A stretch of DNA of 64,000 nucleotides from Bailinhaonella thermotolerans. Lineage in GTDB: Bacteria > Actinomycetota > Actinomycetes > Streptosporangiales > Streptosporangiaceae. Location: the NCBI RefSeq assembly GCF_003594875.1, contig NZ_QZEY01000016.1:62001-126000 (forward strand). Reading direction: 5' to 3'. Positions 40,333-48,885 of this stretch are shown here, piece by piece. A program made the translations under genes and the position numbers. The notes below the pieces were generated by a model. The model searched no databases. It was not told the origin of the DNA and saw nothing but the letters and a program-made list of their open reading frames with translations. Numbering within the stretch: position 1 is the first letter of the stretch; each line of letters starts with the position of its first letter.

Positions 40333-42696
40333 CTAGACGCGGACCTTGCGCTTGGCCGGGCCGTACACGTCCCAGAGCTCGCCGACGAAGAACCGGGCGA
40401 ACCTCTCCAGGGCGGACAGGCCCTTCGGTCCCTCGGTGCGGAACGTGGTGAGCTGCTGGATGAAGTCCACCAGCTCGATGCGGAGGGTGCCGGCGCCGAC
40501 GATCAGGGCCTCCTCGTCCTTGCCCTCGGCGACGTGGCCCTCCAGCAGCCGGAAGAACAGCGTGGACGTGTCCGCCCAGATGTCCGTGGGCGGGCCGTGG
40601 AAGACGTTCTTCCAGCCGGACAGCGTGCGGAGGCGGCCGTCGGCGTCGGTGAAGTGCAGGCGGTACCGCATCAGGCGGCGGTCCGGTGCGCCCCCCGGCG
40701 CGAACAGGTTGAACCAGCCCGCCTCGACCCGGCGGCGGCCCCCGCAGACCGCCGACTCGATCCAGCCCTCGGCGCGGGCCAGGTGATCCGGCTCGGCCAG
40801 GAAGCGGTCCACGTCGTCGGCCGTGATGGTCAGGCGGAACGAGAACGGCTCGCCGCTGCCGGGGGAGGGGTTGCCCGCCCCCGCCCGGTAGTGGCCCTTC
40901 ATCTCCTCGGTGAACGACAGCGACGTGCGACCGGCCTGGCCGGCATGGCCTTCCGGTTCGGCGCGGTCGCACGCCGCGTCGTCCCCCACCCCACCCGCCG
41001 GACGGGCGGCAGCAGCCTGTCCGGTTCCCCCGGGCTCGAGGATTCGTGAGGCCAGGCGGTTCGCCATGGCCGCGATCGTCAGCGACGGGTTGACGCCGAC
41101 GGGACCGGGCATGGCCGCGGCGTCCGCGACGTACAGCCCGGGATGTCCGTAGACCTCGCCGAAGGGGTCGGCCACGCCCTCGCCGGGGTGCCGCCCGATC
41201 GGCGCGCCGCCCACCGGGTGGACGGTGATGATGCGCTTGAGGAACCACATGGGGTTGTCCTTGTACTCGGCTCCGAGCACGTCGGCGATCCGCCGCATCG
41301 TCTCGCGGACCCGCTCGAAGTACTGCTCGCTGGTCTGCGTCGTCCAGGCGACGTCGAGGCGGCCGTCGCGCAGGGCGAGCACCCCGTCGGGGGTGTCGCG
41401 GCCCATGCCCAGCAGCGGCAGCGAGGACACCGACAGCGCGCCCTGGCCGATCAGCTCGGAGAGCTCCTGAGAGAGGTTCGTGTCGGGGGCCCCGGAGATG
41501 AACTCGCGGAACCGGTCCAGCAGGAACCGTGCCATCCGGGCGACGTTGCCGCCGACGTCGGCCTGGGCCGTGATCCAGTCGGCGAAGGCCGGGTAGCCCC
41601 CGTCCTGGATGTACGCGCCGCGCCCGGCGCCGGGGAAGCCGTCGGCCTCGTCCGGGAGCCGGATCGCGCTGGTGATGACCGGTCCGCGGCTGGCGTCCAG
41701 CGGGCGCAGGCGGTCGCGTTCCCTGGTGTTCAGCAGGAAGGTGAGCAGGTCCCCGTTCCCGGAGAACCGGGTGCCGAGCGCGTCGCTCAGCCCGGGCAGC
41801 GCCTTCCGGTTGCGCAGCAGCAGGTACGTCGTGCCGAGCGTGCCCGCGGCCAGCACCAGCCGGTCGCAGGTGATCGTCCGGGGATCGGGCGCCCCCCCGG
41901 TCTTGTCGTGCCGGACGTACTCGACCTCGTACCCGCCGCCGTGGCGCGGCCTGATGGCCCGTACCTCCGACAGTTCCCGCAGGTCCGCCCCGTGGTGCTG
42001 GGCGGCCGACAGGTAGGTGTGGTCCAGGCTGTTCTTGGCCCCGTCGTTGCAGCCGATGTCGCACTCGCCGCACAGCCGGCACGTGAACCGCCGGATGTGG
42101 TCCCCGTGCAGGTTGCCGTACGGCGCGGGCGCGATCTCCAGCCCGAGCGCGGGCTCGGCGTCCGGGGAGGGCGCGAAGCTGACCGCGAGCTTGGGCAGGT
42201 GCCAGGACAGGCCCAGCTCGGCCGCGGCGTCCTGGAGCACGTGCGTCTTGCCCGCCCGGGCGTACGCCGGCCGGTCCAGCGGGTACGGCGTGCCGCCGAG
42301 CATGCGCTCGACCTCGTCGTAGTGCGGGTCCAGCTCCGCCCGGGAGACCGGCCAGTTCTCGTACCCGCCGCCCGGCAGCGGCTGCTCGTGGACGAACCAG
42401 CGCTCGTCCTTGCGCATCAGCACGTTGGCGTAGATCAGCGAGCCGCCCCCCAGCCCGCTGGAGACCACCGAGTCCAGCCCGTCGAAACTCCAGACGTCGA
42501 ACATCCCGTACAAGGACGCCTTGGGGTCCCAGAAGGCCCGGCTCATGTCCGTGCGGCTGCGCGGGAAGTCCCCGGGCGCGAACTTGTCCCCGCGCTCGAG
42601 CACCACGACGGACTTCCCGCCCTCGGCCAGGCGGTACGCCGTCACGGCTCCCCCGAAACCGGAGCCGACGACCACCGCGTCGACATGTTCCCGCAC
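40333..42696 (-). CDS. GMC-type flavin oxidoreductase (cholesterol-oxidase-like) with C-terminal extension
   Basis: 787 residues from GTG 42696. FAD site G-S-G-F-G-G at 11-16, L-E-R-G-D-K near 33, S-S-G-L-G-G-G-S-L-I-Y near 79, a cysteine cluster C-R-L-C-G-E-C-D-I-G-C near 206, and the GMC end V-N-P-S-L-T-I-A-A-M. After about residue 555 a linker and a 200-residue extension (S-F-T-E-E-M-K-G-H-Y onward) form a beta-rich domain not found in standard cholesterol oxidases. It follows the alpha/beta hydrolase gene by 1 bp. I infer oxidation of a sterol- or alcohol-type substrate in one pathway with the hydrolase. Confidence 0.88.
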   Translation of the reverse strand: MREHVDAVVVGSGFGGAVTAYRLAEGGKSVVVLERGDKFAPGDFPRSRTDMSRAFWDPKASLYGMFDVWSFDGLDSVVSSGLGGGSLIYANVLMRKDERWFVHEQPLPGGGYENWPVSRAELDPHYDEVERMLGGTPYPLDRPAYARAGKTHVLQDAAAELGLSWHLPKLAVSFAPSPDAEPALGLEIAPAPYGNLHGDHIRRFTCRLCGECDIGCNDGAKNSLDHTYLSAAQHHGADLRELSEVRAIRPRHGGGYEVEYVRHDKTGGAPDPRTITCDRLVLAAGTLGTTYLLLRNRKALPGLSDALGTRFSGNGDLLTFLLNTRERDRLRPLDASRGPVITSAIRLPDEADGFPGAGRGAYIQDGGYPAFADWITAQADVGGNVARMARFLLDRFREFISGAPDTNLSQELSELIGQGALSVSSLPLLGMGRDTPDGVLALRDGRLDVAWTTQTSEQYFERVRETMRRIADVLGAEYKDNPMWFLKRIITVHPVGGAPIGRHPGEGVADPFGEVYGHPGLYVADAAAMPGPVGVNPSLTIAAMANRLASRILEPGGTGQAAAARPAGGVGDDAACDRAEPEGHAGQAGRTSLSFTEEMKGHYRAGAGNPSPGSGEPFSFRLTITADDVDRFLAEPDHLARAEGWIESAVCGGRRRVEAGWFNLFAPGGAPDRRLMRYRLHFTDADGRLRTLSGWKNVFHGPPTDIWADTSTLFFRLLEGHVAEGKDEEALIVGAGTLRIELVDFIQQLTTFRTEGPKGLSALERFARFFVGELWDVYGPAKRKVRV

Positions 42697-42697
42697 G

Positions 42698-43807
42698 TCA
42701 GGCCGCCTTTCGCTTGAGCCAGTCGACGATCAGCGGGAACACGTCCAGGTGGGCGTTCTTGCCGATGATCGTGTCGATGTGCCCGTAACCGGGGATGATC
42801 GCCAGCTCGTGGCGCCCCGGGGCGACCTTGCTGAGCAGCTTGTGGCAGACGATGTTGGAGTCGGTGAAGACCCGGTTGTCGTCGCCGGTGATGAACAGGA
42901 TCGGCGTGTCCACCCGGCCGGGGTCGGCCAGGTAGTCGTCGGGCAGTGACGCCAGCGCCGGGTCGCCGGTGTCGTACTTCACGGCGCGGCCGGCCCGCAC
43001 CATCTTCCCCACGTGCCGGTAGTAGTGCACGTCCGAGGCCCCGTTCAGGTCGGCGAGGCGCTCGTGGGTGTGCGTCTCCGGCGCGAGGTTGCGGTGCAGG
43101 TACATCGCCGGGCGCCCGCTGCCCCACATGAAGCTCTGCATGTGGCACGCGGACTCCCGGCACTCCGGGTGGAAGAACGACACCGCGCGGGCCATGAGCC
43201 ACCGCCGGGTCAGCGGCGGCGCGGCCTTGAAGCGCGGGTCGATGTAGGACAGGCCGAGGACGTACTCCAGGAGCGTCGGCGCGACGGCGAGCTTGAGCCG
43301 CGACCAGGAGGGGACCCTCGGGGTGAGCGCGACGCTGTTCGCGACCACGCTCGTGATGCCGTCGATCGCCCCGCCGAACAGGCTCATGCAGAACGACACC
43401 GACCCCAGGCAGTGCGCGATGACGTGGATCCGCCGTGCCCCAACGTGACGGCGGAGTTCGGTCAGCGCGGCCGGGTAGTCGTAGCGGGCGATCGCGTCCA
43501 GGGTGTGCTTCCGGGTCTCCATGTTGTAGGGGAACCGGCTGCTCATCCGGAAGTCGAGCGCCCACACGTCGCCGAAACCGCTGTCCAGCAGGTGACTCAC
43601 CATGTTCCGCGTCTCGGGAACGATGAAGATGTCACTGGCCGACGTCAGGCCGTGGACGAGGAGCACCACGTCGTCCGGGTGAGCGGAGCCGGCGCGGTGG
43701 AACCTGGTCAGGGTCAGGCCCAGCTCGTCCTCCGTCGCGAAGGGGTGCGTGGACACCTCCGCGTCGCGCACACCGCTGAGGGTGTAGCGGGCGATCTGGT
43801 GCTCCAT
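42698..43807 (-). CDS. Alpha/beta hydrolase with cysteine nucleophile
   Basis: 369 residues from ATG 43807. The fold markers are V-H-G-L-T-S-A (oxyanion, 51-57), nucleophile elbow I-A-H-C133-L-G-S, acid D309/D310 in T-G-D-D-N and H343 in Y-G-H-I-D. Cys replaces the usual Ser, as in polyhydroxyalkanoate synthases and dienelactone hydrolases. First gene of a two-gene operon with the GMC oxidoreductase. It may cleave or transfer an acyl group of the same lipid-like substrate; this is inferred from context. Confidence 0.88.
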   Translation of the reverse strand: MEHQIARYTLSGVRDAEVSTHPFATEDELGLTLTRFHRAGSAHPDDVVLLVHGLTSASDIFIVPETRNMVSHLLDSGFGDVWALDFRMSSRFPYNMETRKHTLDAIARYDYPAALTELRRHVGARRIHVIAHCLGSVSFCMSLFGGAIDGITSVVANSVALTPRVPSWSRLKLAVAPTLLEYVLGLSYIDPRFKAAPPLTRRWLMARAVSFFHPECRESACHMQSFMWGSGRPAMYLHRNLAPETHTHERLADLNGASDVHYYRHVGKMVRAGRAVKYDTGDPALASLPDDYLADPGRVDTPILFITGDDNRVFTDSNIVCHKLLSKVAPGRHELAIIPGYGHIDTIIGKNAHLDVFPLIVDWLKRKAA

Positions 43808-43933
43808 GTCTCTGACCTCCGGTCGTTCGTCCGATCACACTGTGCCAACGCGCGGCGCGACACCACATCGTGGGAAACCCGTACATTCTTCGGATGCGTA
43901 GCCAGGCGTACGTGTACGGGGGCGGGGTCCCGG

Positions 43934-46777
43934 TCAGAGGCCCTGGTTGAGCGTCGTCGCCACGCCCACGCGGGACGAGACCCCGAGCTTGGCGAACACC
44001 CGGGACAGGTGCGTCTCGACCGTGCGCACGCTGAGGAAGAGCCGGTCCGCGATCTGCTGGTTGGTGCAGCCCTCGGCGACCAGCAGCGCCACCTCGTACT
44101 CCCGCGGCGAGAGCCCGTACGGCCCGGCCGCCGGCGCGCCGGTCACGCGCACGCCGAACCGCCGCTGCTCCTTGAGCGCGAACTGGTGCAGGGCCCGCGC
44201 CTCGCACGCGGAGAAGATGTCGCCCGCCTCGCGCAGCCGTTCCCGCGCCGGTCCGCGCTCGCCCGCGTGGCCGTGGGACGCTCCCGCGACGAGCAGCGCC
44301 CGGCCGGCGTCGATCAGGCGCCGCCCGTCGCGCAGCCGGTCGGCCGCCTCCGCCGCCAGCTTGGCCGCGTTCGCCGGGTCGGAGGCGCGCAGCGAGTGGG
44401 CGCGCGCCAGCCGTACGAGGGCGGGCTCGATCGGCAGGCCGGGGTCGGCCAGGTGCTCGGCGCGGTCCGCCCAGAGCGCGGCCTCCTCGGGCCTGCCCCG
44501 GGCGGCCTCGATCTCGGCCAGCAGTTCGCAGCAGGCCAGCAGGGTCGCCACCGGCAGCCGGGGGTTCTCCAGCCGGTCGCAGGCCACGAGCAGCGCCTCG
44601 GCGGCCTCGTCGAGCCGCCCGGCGTTGACCAGCGCCACCCCGAGGGCCTGCCGCGCCATCGCGCCCCAGACCTCGCCGCCGCCGACCCCGGTGTCCACGG
44701 CCTCGAACCCGACCCGCAGCGCCGCCTCCGACTCGCCCATCCAGGACAGCGCCAGGCACTGCTGGGTGAGCGCGAACACGAGCTGCTGCCCGGAGTCGAG
44801 CAGCCGCGCGCCCTCCACCGACTCCTCCGCCGAGGCCAGCGCCTCCGGCAGCCGCCCCATCATCACCAGCGTGCGCGCCTGGCCGGCGAGCAGGTTCGTG
44901 AGGATGTAGCTCTGCCCGGTGGCCCGCGCGACGGCCGCCGCGCGCTTGAACGAGCGCAGCGCCGTCTCGTAGTGGCCCATCTTGGTCCCGGCCCAGCACA
45001 TCCACGCGATGGCGTCCAGCCACTCGGCCAGGTGCTCGTCCGGGGCCGCCGCGATCAGCTCGTCGGCCTTCTTGATGTAGCGGATGGCGTCCTCGATGCG
45101 CCCGCCCACGTACGCCGGCATCGGCCGCAGCGCCGCCACCGCCACGACCAGGCTGGGCTCCCAGTCCTCGCCCTCGTCCGGCATGAAGTCCAGCACGGCC
45201 TGGGCGGCGCGGAAGTCCACGCGCATCAGGCTCTCGGCGACCAGCCGCATGCGCAGCGGGATCGCGGCCGCGGCCTGCGGGTCGGGCATGCGCCGCAGTT
45301 CCTCAAGGAGGAGCTGCCGGGCCTCGTGGGGGCGGTCGAGCTGGCGTTCCATCAGCGCGCACAGCCGGGCGGCGCGGGCCCGCCGGGCGTGGTCGTCCGG
45401 GGGCAGCAGCCGCATCAGCTCGCGCGCCGAGTCGCGGCCCTCGGCCAGGCTCCCGCTCACGCTCTGCGCCTGCGCCAGCTCCAGCAGCAGTTCCAGCCGG
45501 AGCGGCAGGTCCTCGGGCCCCTCGGGGAGCAGGGACAGCGCCGAGCGCAGCCAGTGCGCGGCGGTCGCCGGGGCCTGCGGGGCGACGGCGCGGGCGGCGT
45601 CCACGAGCGTGGCCACGGCGTCCCGGTCACCGAACCGCCCGGACCGCTCCACGTGGTGGGCCCGGGAGGTCGCGGGCACGCCGAGGCGGCGCAGGTGCTC
45701 GGCCAGCCGGGCGTGCGCGGCCAGCCGCCAGCCGGGCGCCGCCGAGGCGTACGCGGCGTTGCGGACCAGCGGGTGCCGGAACCGGAACCGGCCCGCGGCG
45801 GCCGGCCGTACGACGTCGCGGGCGACCATCTCGTTGAGCGCGGCCAGCACCGCCTCCTCGGGGAGCTCGGCCGCGACCGCCACGGCGGCGGGCTCGAACT
45901 CGTCGGCGGTGACCGCCGCGGCCCAGGCCACCGGGCGGGCCTCGGCGGACAGGCCGCTCAGCTCGACCTGGAGCGCGGCGCGCACGGACTGCGGCAGCTC
46001 GCCCTCGCCGGTGTCGGAGTTGACGTGCTCCCCGCCCATGCGGGTCAGCGCCTCCAGGTAGAACGGGTTGCCTCCGCTGGCCTGGTACAGCGCGCGGACC
46101 CGGGTCCTGCCCATCTCCGGGCCGAGCAGCTCCTCCACCTCCTCGCACGTCAGCGGGAGCACGGCGAGCTGGCGGCTCGACCCGGCGACGGCGGCCAGGC
46201 GCGGGCTCGCCTGCGCCGGGCGGTAGGCGATCACGAGCAGCACGGGGCCGCGCGGCGGGTGCCTGAGCAGGTGTTCGAGCAGTTCGACGCTCGTCACGTC
46301 GGCCCAGTGCAGGTCGTCGAGGATCAGCACCAGCCCGGTGCCCGCGGCCAGATCGCCGAGCAACTGCCGTACGGCCCGATAGACCCGGTATCGGGCCAGG
46401 CCGGTGACGTCGCGCTCGGAGTCCTCGGGAGAGTCCGGCATGAGAGAGGGGAAGACCGAGGCGAGCAGTCTCCGCTGCGGCTCGGCGGGCGGGTGCCTCT
46501 CCAGGTGGTCGTCGAGCGCGTCCACGACGACGCCGAACGGCATCTCCTGCTCGAACTCCGACGCCTGGCCCCGCAGGACCGTGAGCCCGCGCGCCCGCGC
46601 CCGGCGCTCCAGCTCCTGGAGCAGCCGCGTCTTGCCGACCCCGGGGTCCCCGACCAGGGAGAGGAACTGGAAGGCGTCCTCAGGATCTTCGGGCCCGGTG
46701 ATCGCGTCGAGTGCGTGATCGTGTGCGCGCAGCACGTCATGCCGCCCGACCAGGGCGGATTCGACGTGTCCGTTCAT
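43934..46777 (-). CDS. LAL-family (LuxR, large ATP-binding) transcriptional regulator
   Basis: 947 residues from ATG 46777. The P-loop G-D-P-G-V-G-K-T (43-50) and Walker B L-I-L-D-D-L-H-W (near 155) form an AAA-type ATPase. A long helical TPR-like region (about 350-860) follows, then a C-terminal LuxR helix-turn-helix 'LSPREYEVALLVAEGCTNQQI'. It is upstream of and on the same strand as the hydrolase-GMC operon, separated by 126 bp, which suggests that it activates that operon. LAL regulators usually respond to a small-molecule inducer. Confidence 0.92.
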   Translation of the reverse strand: MNGHVESALVGRHDVLRAHDHALDAITGPEDPEDAFQFLSLVGDPGVGKTRLLQELERRARARGLTVLRGQASEFEQEMPFGVVVDALDDHLERHPPAEPQRRLLASVFPSLMPDSPEDSERDVTGLARYRVYRAVRQLLGDLAAGTGLVLILDDLHWADVTSVELLEHLLRHPPRGPVLLVIAYRPAQASPRLAAVAGSSRQLAVLPLTCEEVEELLGPEMGRTRVRALYQASGGNPFYLEALTRMGGEHVNSDTGEGELPQSVRAALQVELSGLSAEARPVAWAAAVTADEFEPAAVAVAAELPEEAVLAALNEMVARDVVRPAAAGRFRFRHPLVRNAAYASAAPGWRLAAHARLAEHLRRLGVPATSRAHHVERSGRFGDRDAVATLVDAARAVAPQAPATAAHWLRSALSLLPEGPEDLPLRLELLLELAQAQSVSGSLAEGRDSARELMRLLPPDDHARRARAARLCALMERQLDRPHEARQLLLEELRRMPDPQAAAAIPLRMRLVAESLMRVDFRAAQAVLDFMPDEGEDWEPSLVVAVAALRPMPAYVGGRIEDAIRYIKKADELIAAAPDEHLAEWLDAIAWMCWAGTKMGHYETALRSFKRAAAVARATGQSYILTNLLAGQARTLVMMGRLPEALASAEESVEGARLLDSGQQLVFALTQQCLALSWMGESEAALRVGFEAVDTGVGGGEVWGAMARQALGVALVNAGRLDEAAEALLVACDRLENPRLPVATLLACCELLAEIEAARGRPEEAALWADRAEHLADPGLPIEPALVRLARAHSLRASDPANAAKLAAEAADRLRDGRRLIDAGRALLVAGASHGHAGERGPARERLREAGDIFSACEARALHQFALKEQRRFGVRVTGAPAAGPYGLSPREYEVALLVAEGCTNQQIADRLFLSVRTVETHLSRVFAKLGVSSRVGVATTLNQGL

Positions 46778-46901
46778 CGTGTGTCCCTCGCTGCGGCCGT
46801 CGGCCGATGCATCATGATTGCGTGTCCGGCGGGCATACGTAAGTCACCATTTGTCTTCCCCCCGCCGGTTGGGCCCCCCGGCCCCCGAATACGCTGGGCG
46901 G

Positions 46902-47810
46902 ATGGACACGACGGAGACGCTTCCGGTCGCGGTGATCGGGCTGGGGGACATCGCGGAGAAGGCCTACCTTCCGGTGCTCACCGCCCTTCCAGGGCTGGAC
47001 CTGCGCCTCTGCACGCGCAACCGCGCCACCTTGGACCGGCTGGGCGACCGGTACCGGATCGCGGCCCGCCACACCTCCGTCGGCTCCGTCGTGGACACCG
47101 GGATCCGGGCCGCGTTCGTGCACGCGGCGACCTCCGCGCACGTGGCGATGGCCGAGGAGCTGATCGCGGCGGGCGTGCACGTCTACGTGGACAAGCCCAT
47201 CGCCGACAACCTGTCCGACGCCGAGCGCCTCGTACGGCTGGCGCGCGAGGCCGGCGTGAGCCTGATGACCGGGTTCAACCGCAGGCACGCCCCGGGGTAC
47301 ACCGGCCTGCTCGACCTGCCCAGGGACCTCGTCGTGCTCCAGAAGAACCGGATGAACCACCCGGCCGCGCCGCGCGCCGTCGTGTTCGACGACTTCATCC
47401 ACGTGGTGGACACGCTGCGGTTCCTGTTCCCCGGCACGCCGGCGGAGACGCGGATCCGCACCCGGATGCGGGACGGCCTGCTCGAACACGTGGTCCTGGA
47501 GCTCTCGGCCGACGGGACCACCGCGATCGGGATCATGAACCGGGTGAGCGGGGCCGCCGAGGAGACCTGCGAGGTCATGGGCGCGGGCCGCAAGCGCCGG
47601 GTGGTCAACCTGGGCGACGTGATCGACTACGCCGGAGGGGAGACGCTGGCGCGCCGCCCCGACTGGACGCCTGTGGCGCGGCAGCGCGGCATCGAGCAGG
47701 TCTGCCTGGAGTTCCTGGACTCCGTACGCCGGGGGACCGTGATCGACGGCGCGGACTCGCTGGTCACGCACGCGCTCTGCGAGGAGATCGTGGCGTCCTG
47801 CGCGGGCTGA
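46902..47810 (+). CDS. Gfo/Idh/MocA-family oxidoreductase
   Basis: 302 residues from ATG 46902. Rossmann motif V-I-G-L-G-D-I-A near residue 11 and the family signature V-D-K-P-I-A-D-N (K about 92, D/N near 172), with the second-domain strand M-T-G-F-N-R-R-H. Such enzymes use NAD(P) to oxidise or epimerise sugar-like substrates. Divergent from the LAL gene. The following FAD oxidase gene is 54 bp downstream, so they may share a transcript. Confidence 0.88.
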   Translation: MDTTETLPVAVIGLGDIAEKAYLPVLTALPGLDLRLCTRNRATLDRLGDRYRIAARHTSVGSVVDTGIRAAFVHAATSAHVAMAEELIAAGVHVYVDKPIADNLSDAERLVRLAREAGVSLMTGFNRRHAPGYTGLLDLPRDLVVLQKNRMNHPAAPRAVVFDDFIHVVDTLRFLFPGTPAETRIRTRMRDGLLEHVVLELSADGTTAIGIMNRVSGAAEETCEVMGAGRKRRVVNLGDVIDYAGGETLARRPDWTPVARQRGIEQVCLEFLDSVRRGTVIDGADSLVTHALCEEIVASCAG

Positions 47811-47864
47811 GACACCCGGGCGGATGCCGTTGGCCCCCGGCGTCCGCGTCAATAGTCTGGCGGT

Positions 47865-48770
47865 ATGCCGAGCAGCGTTGACGCGGTCGTGGTGGGGGCG
47901 GGGATCATCGGCCTGACCACCGGGATCCGGCTGGCCGAGGCGGGGATGCGGGTGCTGATCAGGACCGGCGCCCCGCCCGCGGAGACCACGTCGGCGCTGG
48001 CGGGGGCCATGGTCGGCCCGGCCTTCGCGCTCCCGGACGACCGGGCCCGCGCCTGGGAGGCGGTCACGCGCGAGGAGGTCACGGGCGCCCCCGGCGTGCA
48101 CGTGTGCCGGGGGATGCTGGCGGCGCGCGAGCCCGGCCTGGTGCCCCCGGGATACGAGCCGGTCGAGGGCCCCGACGGATTCCTGACCGCGTTCTGGGCC
48201 GAGCTGCCGATGGTCGACATGCCCGTCTACCTGGAACACCTGGCGGCCCGGTTCACGGCGGCGGGCGGGGTGATCGAGATCGCCCCGGTGACCTCCCTTG
48301 AGGAGGCCGCCGCGCTGGCCCCGCGCGTCGCCAACTGCAGCGGGCTGGGGGCCCGGCGGCTGGCGGACGACCCGACGGTCGTGCCCGTCCGCGGCCCCCG
48401 GATCGTCGTGGAGAACCCGGGCATCGACACCTTCTTCATGGAGGCGCCCTTCGGCACGACCACGACGAGCTTCATCCCCCACGGCGAGACGATGGTCCTG
48501 GGCAGCATCCGCGCCGAGGGCTCCTACGACACCACGCCCGACGCGGAGGAGGCCGAGGAACTCGTCCGCCGCGCGGCGCTGGTGGAACCCCGGATCGAGG
48601 GCGTCAAGATCCTCGCGCACCACGTGGGCCTCCGTCCCGGCCGCCCGGAGATCCGCCTGGAGGCGACGGAGATCGGCTCCGCCACCTGCGTCCACAACTA
48701 CGGCCACTCCGGCATCGGCGTGACCGTCTCCTGGGGCTGCGCCACCGAGGCGGCCGCCCTCCTCACCTAA
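47865..48770 (+). CDS. D-amino-acid-oxidase-like FAD-dependent oxidoreductase
   Basis: 301 residues from ATG 47865. FAD motif G-A-G-I-I-G-L-T-T-G near residue 11. The C-terminal half has G-L-R-P-G-R-P-E-I-R-L-E and V-H-N-Y-G-H-S-G-I-G-V-T-V-S-W-G-C, both diagnostic of D-amino-acid oxidases (the Arg in the first motif binds the carboxylate). The expected reaction is oxidative deamination of a D-amino acid with release of H2O2. It follows the Gfo/Idh gene in the same direction; a common pathway is possible but unproven. Confidence 0.9.
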   Translation: MPSSVDAVVVGAGIIGLTTGIRLAEAGMRVLIRTGAPPAETTSALAGAMVGPAFALPDDRARAWEAVTREEVTGAPGVHVCRGMLAAREPGLVPPGYEPVEGPDGFLTAFWAELPMVDMPVYLEHLAARFTAAGGVIEIAPVTSLEEAAALAPRVANCSGLGARRLADDPTVVPVRGPRIVVENPGIDTFFMEAPFGTTTTSFIPHGETMVLGSIRAEGSYDTTPDAEEAEELVRRAALVEPRIEGVKILAHHVGLRPGRPEIRLEATEIGSATCVHNYGHSGIGVTVSWGCATEAAALLT

Positions 48771-48794
48771 CCCCCCGCCCCTCGCGCCGATCAC

Positions 48795-48827
48795 GCACTT
48801 TTACGCACAGGGCGTGCGTAAAAGTGC
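48795..48827. repeat. Palindromic (REP-like) element, copy 2
   Basis: GCACTTTTACGCAC (48795-48808) and GTGCGTAAAAGTGC (48814-48827) form a 14-bp stem with a 5-nt loop between the convergent oxidase and LacI genes. The outer parts (TCAC-GCACTTT and AAAGTGCATG...GCGAG) match copy 1 at 16967-17020. It may also terminate both genes. Confidence 0.8.
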
Positions 48828-48885
48828 ATGCCCACCGCGAGCGAGGCGTCCGAAAAGGCCGGCCCGAGGGGGCCGGCCCGAGGGG

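Noticed and set aside
43013-47881. 1622-codon open frame on the plus strand
   Set aside because: It is antisense to the LAL regulator, hydrolase and other genes with clear motifs; its translation is Arg/Gly/His-rich low complexity, as expected in GC-rich DNA.
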